A stretch of 13,557 nucleotides of DNA from Deltaproteobacteria bacterium RIFCSPHIGHO2_02_FULL_40_11. GTDB lineage: Bacteria > Bdellovibrionota > JACOXK01 > 2-02-FULL-40-11. Under the pieces are notes generated by a model. It was not told where the DNA came from. It saw only the letters and a list, made by a program, of their open reading frames with translations, and made no database searches. Positions 1 to 4,981 of the stretch are shown here, in pieces. The DNA lies in contig MGRI01000062.1 in the NCBI GenBank assembly GCA_001798105.1, forward strand, positions 1 to 13,557, read 5' to 3'. The position numbers and the translations under genes were made by a program. How positions within the stretch are numbered: position 1 is the stretch's first letter; each line of letters begins with the position of its first letter.

Positions 1-271
1 TGTCCCAGCGTTCTGCAATGGCGGGTTTAATTTGGCCTGCCAGATCCATTTGTACCAACCCTCGATGAATTTGCTGCGAGATATAAAGTTCTGAAATTAG
101 AAAAATTTTTGCTGGATCAAAAGTGCCGGGAGCCGTAGGCATATTTAAACGCAGGGTCGAAATCTTAGTTATGTCTTTGTGTTGTGAAGGATCCGGAAGT
201 TTTATCTTTTTTTGACAACACACAGCGATCGCTAAGCTGCTCAAAATGCCTAGGAACATGAGGCGTTTCAT
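1..271 (-). CDS. Family-5 extracellular solute-binding protein (peptide/oligopeptide type), N-terminal part only
   Basis: Only the first 90 residues are in the window; the gene continues past base 1. It starts with a short charged hydrophobic signal (MKRLMFLGILSSLAIAV) followed by Cys18-Cys19. The lipobox is atypical because Val or Cys, not Gly/Ala/Ser, precedes the cysteine, so lipidation is likely but not certain. Residues 36-90 follow the classic start of the SBP_bac_5 (OppA/DppA-like) fold: a beta strand, then APGTFDPAK, an ISELYISQQIHRGLV helix, and DLAGQIKPAIAERWD, which matches the family pattern 'slDPa...ly.gLv..d..g.i.PalAesW'. Such proteins bind peptides, nickel or similar ligands in the periplasm for an ABC importer; no permease or ATPase is visible here. 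The ATG lies inside the stop codon of the MFS gene (ATGA, bases 271-268), so the two are translationally coupled. The family call is confident; the ligand is unknown. Confidence 0.85.
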   Translation of the reverse strand, partial: MKRLMFLGILSSLAIAVCCQKKIKLPDPSQHKDITKISTLRLNMPTAPGTFDPAKIFLISELYISQQIHRGLVQMDLAGQIKPAIAERWD

Positions 272-1500
272 GAAGATGTCTCGCTTTCCATGGAAAATGT
301 TTTTGGGCCAAGAGAATACAAAAGCTCGTATAGCAGGGGGAAAAACACTAAAAATAATCCTGCGCTTAGACCAATGGCACGTACACTGAGCAAATCCCCA
401 ATCTTTCCATACACAGTACTAAAAATGATCAGTACGATGATGGTGATGCTGTTTTGAAAGGCTGATACACGCCCCATGTAAATTTTATCTGTAAGAAGGA
501 GCTTGATATTTTCCTGTGATAAATAATAAATCATATAGGTTGTGGTTGCTGCTAAAAATAGAATCATGCCGAAAGCAGCGGAAGACGTAAGGGATAGAAA
601 CACAAAAAACAATCCATGAACAAAAACAAGGTAGGGCCGAAGTGTTTCATAAAAAAGGACATCTTTTTGGGATACATAAGTCGAAAATAAAAGTGCAATG
701 ACTGTTCCTAGGCCATAAATTGAGTAGAAAAATCCAACACCTTGTGAATCTAAAGAAAATAATTTGATAGGATAAATGGTGATAATAATAAAGTATGCAC
801 AAAATCCAATTTGTGAATAAACATTATAGTGGAACATTTTATTCAATTTTGGCGTCGTTCGTATGCACCTCCAACCCGCAAGAACCCTTTGTTTGAATGA
901 AGATGTTACAGAGGAAATTTGTTTTGTGATCCCAAGATCGCGAATTGAAAAAATTAAAAGGGCCGAAAAGATATTTAGAATAAAATTTAAGACAAGTAAA
1001 ATCTGAATACCATATGCGGCATAGAGTACCCCCGCGAGCGAAGCGCTAAAAATCATCGTTAAATTTTCTGCGGCGTTAAAATAAACGTTGGCTGTTTTTT
1101 GAAGTGCAGGATCGATAACATCATGAATGGCAGCCATGCGACACGGTTGAAAGGTTGAGCCGAGGCAAGCTGAAACAAATCCAATGACATAAATCAACCA
1201 AACGTCTTGAGTGGTGTTTACGAAGAAAATAAATAAAATTGTGAGTGCGGATAATAATTTACACATGGGCATGACAAGGCGTTTGTTATAATGGTCTGCA
1301 ATAACGCCGCCTACAAATGAAAAGAAAATAACAGGAGCTTGGCGCGTCATAAAGATAATGCCAACACTGAGCGCAGAGCCCGTGAGGTGGTATACCAGGA
1401 CTGAGACCCCCACATAATAAAACCAAAGCCCGGTTGAAGAAAGTAATAGAGCTGTAAAGAGTCTTCTAAAGTTGGAAGATTTTATCAGTGCTGTAAACAT
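268..1500 (-). CDS. Major facilitator superfamily exporter, 12-TM (DHA3/MFS_3-like)
   Basis: A 410-residue inner-membrane protein that is almost entirely hydrophobic helices, the usual size for a 12-helix MFS transporter. The first residues MFTALIKSSNFRRLFTALLLSSTG are typical of drug- or siderophore-efflux members (EntS / macrolide-efflux type). Residues 64-74 (GGVIADHYNKR) are the conserved MFS motif A in the loop between helices 2 and 3. Members export small molecules using the proton gradient; the substrate cannot be read from sequence. The gene overlaps the downstream solute-binding protein gene by 4 nt. It has only a weak Shine-Dalgarno sequence (GAGCGACGAC), and a strong sigma-54-type promoter ends so close to the ATG that the predicted leader is about 7 nt. 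The next Met is residue 51, inside the membrane domain, so 1500 is the best start. A second, sigma-70-type promoter 360 bp upstream also points at it. Confidence 0.9.
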   Translation of the reverse strand: MFTALIKSSNFRRLFTALLLSSTGLWFYYVGVSVLVYHLTGSALSVGIIFMTRQAPVIFFSFVGGVIADHYNKRLVMPMCKLLSALTILFIFFVNTTQDVWLIYVIGFVSACLGSTFQPCRMAAIHDVIDPALQKTANVYFNAAENLTMIFSASLAGVLYAAYGIQILLVLNFILNIFSALLIFSIRDLGITKQISSVTSSFKQRVLAGWRCIRTTPKLNKMFHYNVYSQIGFCAYFIIITIYPIKLFSLDSQGVGFFYSIYGLGTVIALLFSTYVSQKDVLFYETLRPYLVFVHGLFFVFLSLTSSAAFGMILFLAATTTYMIYYLSQENIKLLLTDKIYMGRVSAFQNSITIIVLIIFSTVYGKIGDLLSVRAIGLSAGLFLVFFPLLYELLYSLGPKTFSMESETSS

Positions 1501-1517
1501 GTCGTCGCTCGCTTATA

Positions 1518-1535
1518 AGCAAACAGCATGCCAAA
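1518..1535 (-). promoter_or_regulatory. Sigma-54 (-24/-12) promoter for the MFS / solute-binding pair
   Basis: Read on the minus strand, the sequence is TTTGGCATGCTGTTTGCT, against the sigma-54 consensus TGGCACG-N4-TTGCW. The invariant GG (1532-1531) and GC (1520-1519) are separated by exactly 10 nt, and only one consensus base differs (C to T at the sixth position of TGGCACG). The predicted transcription start is near 1507, about 7 nt before the ATG at 1500, so the transcript would be nearly leaderless. This is unusual and lowers confidence slightly. Confidence 0.65.
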
Positions 1536-1591
1536 GCATGTTTTTTAAGTGCCTGAAATCATTTAGGAATTTTTAAAAACGAAAGTTCTTT

Positions 1592-1636
1592 ACGGGGGCT
1601 AAATTCAATAAACTGTATAGGTGGTTTTAGCTCCGT
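1592..1636. repeat. Long-arm imperfect inverted repeat (hairpin candidate)
   Basis: ACGG-GG-GCTAAA (1592-1603) pairs with TTTAGC-T-CCGT (1626-1636): ten base pairs interrupted by a 2x1 internal bulge, with a 22-nt loop. It lies downstream of the left-pointing sigma-70 promoter, so it would fold in that transcript. A short T run follows about 12-18 nt further on the minus strand, but it is not adjacent to the stem, so this is not a convincing intrinsic terminator. Confidence 0.4.
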
Positions 1637-1690
1637 GGTATTTTTAAAATTTTTTACTGTAAGTATATGAAATTACTATGGAAATTATAA

Positions 1691-1707
1691 TGCACAAGTG
1701 TTGTGCA
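1691..1707. promoter_or_regulatory. Palindromic operator / enhancer-site candidate (TGCACAA-N3-TTGTGCA)
   Basis: A perfect inverted repeat, TGCACAA GTG TTGTGCA, with 7-bp arms. It lies 184-200 bp upstream of the predicted sigma-54 start of the MFS gene, the normal position for an upstream activating sequence bound by an enhancer-binding protein dimer. The same half-site recurs twice upstream of the opposite promoter. No T run follows on either strand, which argues against a terminator. Confidence 0.55.
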
Positions 1708-1709
1708 AC

Positions 1710-1730
1710 TATGTATACACAATATACATA
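1710..1730. repeat. Inverted repeat, 8-bp arms
   Basis: TATGTATA (1710-1717) and TATACATA (1723-1730) are exact reverse complements around a 5-bp spacer. The repeat begins two bases after the TGCACAA/TTGTGCA palindrome, so the two could form one composite binding region. The composition is AT-only in the arms apart from one G/C pair, so chance is a real alternative. Confidence 0.4.
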
Positions 1731-1862
1731 TTTTGTTTGTTTGAAATGTAGGAGATTTGAATATTTGGTTTTACGAGAGATTGGGAAAAAAATAAAATTT
1801 GGTGTTGTCCCAGAAATGGGAATAAATGAAAGTAAAATGACTAACCACCCGTGAGCATAATT

Positions 1863-1898
1863 GTTTCCTTTTATACAGGGTGAAGTCCGCTCTGTCAA
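1863..1898 (-). promoter_or_regulatory. Near-consensus sigma-70 promoter pointing left
   Basis: On the minus strand, TTGACA (1898-1893) is a perfect -35. A 17-nt spacer follows (1892-1876), then TATAAA (1875-1870), a -10 with one mismatch. This is 11 of 12 consensus bases at ideal spacing. The start would be near 1863. There is no gene for the next 360 nt, so it either gives the MFS gene a long leader or drives a small RNA. Confidence 0.6.
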
Positions 1899-1928
1899 CC
1901 CCCCGCTAAAAAATAATTTTTAAAAACG

Positions 1929-1973
1929 GCGCCATGGTTTTGTGCATAAAAGCATTGATTGTGCACGCGCCAT
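1929..1973. promoter_or_regulatory. Repeat cluster upstream of the operon promoter (enhancer-site candidate)
   Basis: TTGTGCA occurs at 1940-1946 and again at 1959-1965, 19 bp apart in the same orientation. These are flanked by a second repeated word, GCGCCAT, at 1929-1935 and 1967-1973, exactly 38 bp (2 x 19) apart. The TTGTGCA copies lie about 147-172 bp upstream of the predicted sigma-54 start at 2112, ideal for an enhancer-binding protein. The same half-site forms the 1691-1707 palindrome facing the other promoter. Confidence 0.55.
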
Positions 1974-1978
1974 CATTC

Positions 1979-1994
1979 ATGGAAATTTTTCCAT
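1979..1994. repeat. Perfect inverted repeat, 7-bp arms
   Basis: ATGGAAA TT TTTCCAT, a 16-bp palindrome with a 2-bp centre. It lies about 118-133 bp upstream of the predicted operon transcription start. The loop is too small for an RNA hairpin, so a protein-binding site is the likelier reading. It is an alternative or additional operator to the TTGTGCA sites. Confidence 0.4.
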
Positions 1995-2084
1995 TTCAGA
2001 GAATGTCTTTTTTATTTTAAAAAAAAGTAAGTCATTTCATTGCTTTATATAAATTTAAAAATTTTTTTAAAATATTTTTTTAAC

Positions 2085-2102
2085 TTGGCACGAATTTCGC
2101 TT
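2085..2102 (+). promoter_or_regulatory. Sigma-54 (-24/-12) promoter of the secreted-protein operon
   Basis: TTGGCACGAATTTCGCT against the consensus TGGCACG-N4-TTGCW: the whole -24 block is perfect, GG (2087-2088) and GC (2099-2100) are 10 nt apart, and only one base of the -12 block differs (TCGC for TTGC). The predicted start is near 2112, giving a 26-nt leader to the ATG at 2138 that contains the Shine-Dalgarno AAAGGA. Confidence 0.75.
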
Positions 2103-2123
2103 ATAGCACTCGTTCAATGAACG

Positions 2124-2129
2124 AAAGGA
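2124..2129 (+). promoter_or_regulatory. Ribosome binding site that decides the first operon start
   Basis: AAAGGA lies 8 nt before the ATG at 2138. Upstream in-frame ATGs at 2117 and 2132 would leave it inside the gene or too close. The predicted sigma-54 transcription start near 2112 also lies only 5 nt before the 2117 ATG. Confidence 0.6.
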
Positions 2130-2137
2130 ATATGAAA

Positions 2138-3193
2138 ATGAAAAAAATCAAAAAAATATTTTTTATATTTATCGCAGTATTTATTTTCTTTGGAAATGCG
2201 AATGCAATTATTCTACCTTCTTCTGTGCAGACATTTGAAGGGTATCAAGTTTTTCGAGACTCCAATGATCCCAATGCATTTTATACATTACCACGTTACT
2301 TTTTTGTTGAAAGGCAAAATGGAACGCAAGTAAGCATGACGCATGTCTTTTTCGATAGAGTCCCAAGACCCTTTTCGCTTTACAAATTTGTTTTAGTCGC
2401 GCCTTATCTTTCAAGCGCTACGCAAAATAAAATTCTTCACAGCATTCGAAGGCATACGGGTGTTTCAAATCCAAGAGTGGAGCCCGCACCGATTTCAGAT
2501 TTATATATGAATATTCCTCAAATTACTTTCGGCCCTTTAAAAGATGCCATGAGTTATTCTGTTTCGAATCGAAATGACGATGGCAAACTTTCCATTGCAG
2601 ATATTAATCAACCCATTTCCTTTGAATTCTATGCAGATCAATCCCTGGAGCCCAGTATTGCAAATGCCATGATGCAATCTGGTATCGCCTTTCCTTTAAT
2701 AAAAGTAAAAATGAAAGGAAAGTTTACGCCTAAAATTGCAAAACTTCGGTTTAATAGCGAGCTTGTCCACCAATATTTTGGGGCTTCTTTGGGGGGAACG
2801 TATAAGTATTTTCAGTGGGACTTAACGCAAGAAATTGAAATGCTTAAAAAAACAAAAGCCTTATCTTTGGAAGTGGAATGCGATCTGCAAGACCCAAGTT
2901 CAAATATAACCTGCAATGAAAAATTAGAGGAGTCTCTTTTAAATATTTTTAAAGAGATGCACTTTGAAGAAGTGTTAACGCCCGTAACCCCCCAAGTGGG
3001 TCAAAAACCCAATACGCTTTTTGGGCTGGTTTATCGTGGAAAATATATGTCTGATAAGGAACAAGTGGAAATCGACGTGCGACATACCGTGTATGATTAT
3101 TTTTATTACGATGTTGAACCCATTGTTCGAAATTTACCAATCAATCGGTTCGATTCAAAAGTTTTTCAATTAACAAATAACAAGGAGGAGTAA
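2138..3193 (+). CDS. Exported FYYxP-type array protein 1 (351 aa, unknown function)
   Basis: Not a family I can name. The start at 2138 is chosen because it has a well-spaced AAAGGA and gives a textbook signal peptide (MKKIKKIFFIFIAVFIFFGNANA, cut after Ala23); in-frame ATGs at 2117 and 2132 would extend it. The mature part begins with beta-rich sequence carrying DPNAFYTLP (FYTLP at 48-52), then SMTHVFF and YKFVLVAPY. A second block (about 158-214) ends in the aromatic-rich IAKLRFNSELVHQYF. The later helix contains Cys248 and Cys259, which could form a disulfide after export. Both blocks align in order with the next genes in the operon, so I infer common ancestry. It is the promoter-proximal gene behind a sigma-54 promoter, and its TAA shares a base with the next ATG (TAATG). 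The product is probably periplasmic, surface-exposed or secreted. Confidence 0.75.
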   Translation: MKKIKKIFFIFIAVFIFFGNANAIILPSSVQTFEGYQVFRDSNDPNAFYTLPRYFFVERQNGTQVSMTHVFFDRVPRPFSLYKFVLVAPYLSSATQNKILHSIRRHTGVSNPRVEPAPISDLYMNIPQITFGPLKDAMSYSVSNRNDDGKLSIADINQPISFEFYADQSLEPSIANAMMQSGIAFPLIKVKMKGKFTPKIAKLRFNSELVHQYFGASLGGTYKYFQWDLTQEIEMLKKTKALSLEVECDLQDPSSNITCNEKLEESLLNIFKEMHFEEVLTPVTPQVGQKPNTLFGLVYRGKYMSDKEQVEIDVRHTVYDYFYYDVEPIVRNLPINRFDSKVFQLTNNKEE

Positions 3194-4416
3194 TGAATAT
3201 CAATCCATTCAAAACCGCTATTTTTCTAATCTGTTTAGGGCTGAGCTTAAATACATGGGCAACGCCGATGCCGGATGTGTCCGTTGCAGTTTCACCCCAA
3301 GACGGTTTAAGCAAAGAAGCTATTCGCGCTTATCAGGATCACGAAGATGAATTTCAGTGGTATTATATTCCCATGCGTTTTCAATTGGAAAAAGTTGGAG
3401 ATGACTTGAGTTTTAGACACAGCTTTTTTAATTATTTCGATCCTGTTTCTAATGAAGATTTGTCTCATTCAAATTATCAATTTGTATTTGTTCCTTATGC
3501 AAACTCTGTAAGTACGGCGAGTACGTTAAAACAAGAAATTGTTAAAAAAATAAAGAATTTGGACGCGAAAGCGGGAAAAGAAATGCGCGAGCTAGATATC
3601 AATAAGATTGTTTTATCGCCAATGCCTTTAATGGATCTTTATTATCGTGTGGGATCGCCGGAAATGCTGAAAAATGGAAAGAGAATTTTTGAATATACCG
3701 ATATTTATGCAAGAGATCCAGAGATAAAAAATCATTTAACAGTTACACATCTTTATGGCGGGGTACCTGTAGATGTTACTGTCGATGGGCTTTATGAACC
3801 CCTATTTTCAAATCACTTGCTTCAGCCGGGAAACGCGAAGTTACTGCAAATGGGAGAATTAAAGCCTGTGTTTAAGGGGCACTATCGTTTGTATAAAGCC
3901 ACAGCAACGGTAGATTTTTCAAAACTATATGAGTTCGTAGAGCGAAAATGGACGGATAAAGAAGAATCTGGGTGGTGGCTTTGGAAAAAAACAAAATTTA
4001 TTGAGCGAACAAAAATCGAGTTAGCCAAAGAAAAGCACAATGCAGGGATTACGTATACGGTTGAGGTAGATGCTTCTTTAGGAAAAAAAATGACAGTGTC
4101 GGAAATACTTTCAGATGGGACCGTTATTGAAAAAGATTTATCACAACATTTACATGAATTGCTTGCTGAGAAGATAACAGAGCAGGCTTTTATTGTTCAA
4201 AAGGTGATGGATGAAGATACAGAAGCATACCGTGTTTCAGAGCGCGAAGGGACGAAAGGAATTGAAGGGCATGCAGACGTAAACTTAGAAAGTCATATTC
4301 AAGTTCCTGTCATGGTTCAAGGAACATTCATGTATTTAAATGGATTAACTTCGAATCTTCTTGATCCCGCCCTAAATGCTTATGTGAAAGAAAGAGAAGA
4401 AAGGCGAGGTCGATGA
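3193..4416 (+). CDS. Exported FYYxP-type array protein 2 (407 aa, unknown function), close paralogue of protein 4
   Basis: The signal peptide MNINPFKTAIFLICLGLSLNTWA is cut after Ala23. A strong AAGGAGG lies 4 nt before the ATG, which overlaps the previous stop (TAATG). The mature chain carries AIRAYQDH and WYYIP (56-60), then FRHSFF, YQFVFVPY and VLSPMPL, which together form the first shared block. The second block is ATATVDFSKLYEF (236-248), followed directly by SGWWLWKK (259-266) and a charged helix. The C-terminus is VMVQGTFMYLNGL...LLDPALNAYV. Most of these landmarks recur at matching positions in the gene at 4982, and the signal-peptide DNA is nearly identical, so the two are a tandem duplication. 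I recall conserved hypothetical proteins with a similar 'FYYLP ... VDwxxvYE ... GGxxF' layout but cannot name a family. Its stop overlaps the next start (ATGATGA). Confidence 0.8.
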   Translation: MNINPFKTAIFLICLGLSLNTWATPMPDVSVAVSPQDGLSKEAIRAYQDHEDEFQWYYIPMRFQLEKVGDDLSFRHSFFNYFDPVSNEDLSHSNYQFVFVPYANSVSTASTLKQEIVKKIKNLDAKAGKEMRELDINKIVLSPMPLMDLYYRVGSPEMLKNGKRIFEYTDIYARDPEIKNHLTVTHLYGGVPVDVTVDGLYEPLFSNHLLQPGNAKLLQMGELKPVFKGHYRLYKATATVDFSKLYEFVERKWTDKEESGWWLWKKTKFIERTKIELAKEKHNAGITYTVEVDASLGKKMTVSEILSDGTVIEKDLSQHLHELLAEKITEQAFIVQKVMDEDTEAYRVSEREGTKGIEGHADVNLESHIQVPVMVQGTFMYLNGLTSNLLDPALNAYVKEREERRGR

Positions 4417-4952
4417 TGAAAGCGATTATTATGAAAACAATTGTGTTTGGCATGTTTGGATTTCTGCTTCTGGGATGTGGTGACTCATCTGATTTACCAG
4501 GGGCAGCGCAGGATGCGTTTATGCCGTCATCAGGAAGCGGAAGTTTATCAGAAATTCAAATGGTTGTAGATGATAACGTTAAGCTGAATTTATTTTCAGT
4601 GGGGCCGGATAGGCTGACAAATGTTCAAGGCATTCAGTATCGTAGCGGAAGTTTTTCCGAAGGAGATGTTCTAGCGCTTGATGTGTCTTCGCCTAGAAAA
4701 ATTGAATTTCAAATTTTGGCGGATTCGAATGTTCAGTGGGATGTTTCATGTCATTATGATGGAAAGTTAAATAAGATTTCGAACATGAGTCGCTATCGGT
4801 CTGGATCTAAGGCTAAAGATAATCAAGGAGACGGGATCATTTTGTGTGTTGATGCAGATGGTTATTTTATCACTGGCCAGATGGAGGCGACTTTTAAGAT
4901 CATCTCCAATTCAGAACTAAAAACATACAGCCTTTTGCTGCAGTTTGAGTGA
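4413..4952 (+). CDS. Small lipoprotein (179 aa, unknown function)
   Basis: A canonical lipobox, LLLGC, with the lipidated Cys at residue 22 after MMKAIIMKTIVFGMFGF; GDSSD after the Cys gives Asp at +3 (Cys-Gly-Asp), so retention signals are ambiguous and it may sit in the inner or outer membrane. The first 30 mature residues are a Ser/Gly/Ala-rich flexible linker (GSGSGSL-like). The rest reads as beta strands with Cys pairs at VSCHYDG and IILCVDADG, suggesting a small disulfide-linked beta domain. It lacks the FYYxP motif and is the only operon member outside that family. Two adjacent ATGs (4413 and 4416) are possible starts; both overlap the preceding gene, and GGCGAGGT provides the ribosome site. 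Its position between the two closest paralogues suggests it acts with them, perhaps as an anchor. That is inference. Confidence 0.75.
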   Translation: MMKAIIMKTIVFGMFGFLLLGCGDSSDLPGAAQDAFMPSSGSGSLSEIQMVVDDNVKLNLFSVGPDRLTNVQGIQYRSGSFSEGDVLALDVSSPRKIEFQILADSNVQWDVSCHYDGKLNKISNMSRYRSGSKAKDNQGDGIILCVDADGYFITGQMEATFKIISNSELKTYSLLLQFE

Positions 4953-4970
4953 ACGAAAATGAAAAAAAAC

Positions 4971-4978
4971 AAGGGGGA
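4971..4978 (+). promoter_or_regulatory. Ribosome binding site that decides the start of array protein 4
   Basis: AAGGGGGA ends 3 nt before the ATG at 4982. The frame is open back to a GTG at 4949, but that start has no ribosome site of its own and would bury the signal peptide behind 11 charged residues. The 4982 start mirrors the spacing at the paralogue's start at 3193. Confidence 0.6.
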
Positions 4979-4981
4979 ACA

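Larger units (their letters stand above)
1501..2137. other. Gene-free divergent control region
   Basis: About 637 bp between the divergent MFS gene and the secreted-protein operon. I see no credible gene in it. It is very AT-rich, with an almost pure A/T stretch at about 2010-2083 next to the operon promoter. Against that background the GC-containing signals stand out: two outward-facing sigma-54-type promoters at its two ends, four copies of TTGTGCA/TGCACAA, a GCGCCAT direct repeat, three other inverted repeats, and a left-pointing sigma-70 promoter. These are listed separately. Confidence 0.75.

Noticed and set aside
1691..1707. TGCACAA/TTGTGCA palindrome as an intrinsic terminator
   Set aside because: No T run follows the stem on either strand, and the half-sites recur as direct repeats elsewhere in the region, which fits a protein-binding site.
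1808..1821. TCCCA-GAAA-TGGGA hairpin with a GNRA tetraloop (plus strand)
   Set aside because: Only a 5-bp stem with no adjacent T run or conserved context, and no plus-strand promoter visible for it. Not called as a feature.
1841..1858. Five-codon minus-strand leader ORF (MLTGG) behind AAGGAAAC
   Set aside because: The apparent ribosome site lies between the -10 box and the predicted start near 1863, so it would not be in the transcript.
1644..1898. 84-codon open frame on the minus strand in the intergenic region
   Set aside because: Its start (TTG) is the -35 box of the sigma-70 promoter and no later start lies in frame. The composition is low-complexity AT-rich sequence, and it overlaps operator-like palindromes.
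2117..2137. Upstream ATG start adding seven residues to array protein 1
   Set aside because: It lies about 5 nt after the predicted transcription start and has no ribosome site. The ATG at 2138 is correctly spaced from AAAGGA.
4949..4981. Upstream GTG start adding 11 residues to array protein 4
   Set aside because: No ribosome site, and it would put charged residues ahead of the signal peptide. ATG 4982 has AAGGGGGA and matches the paralogue exactly.
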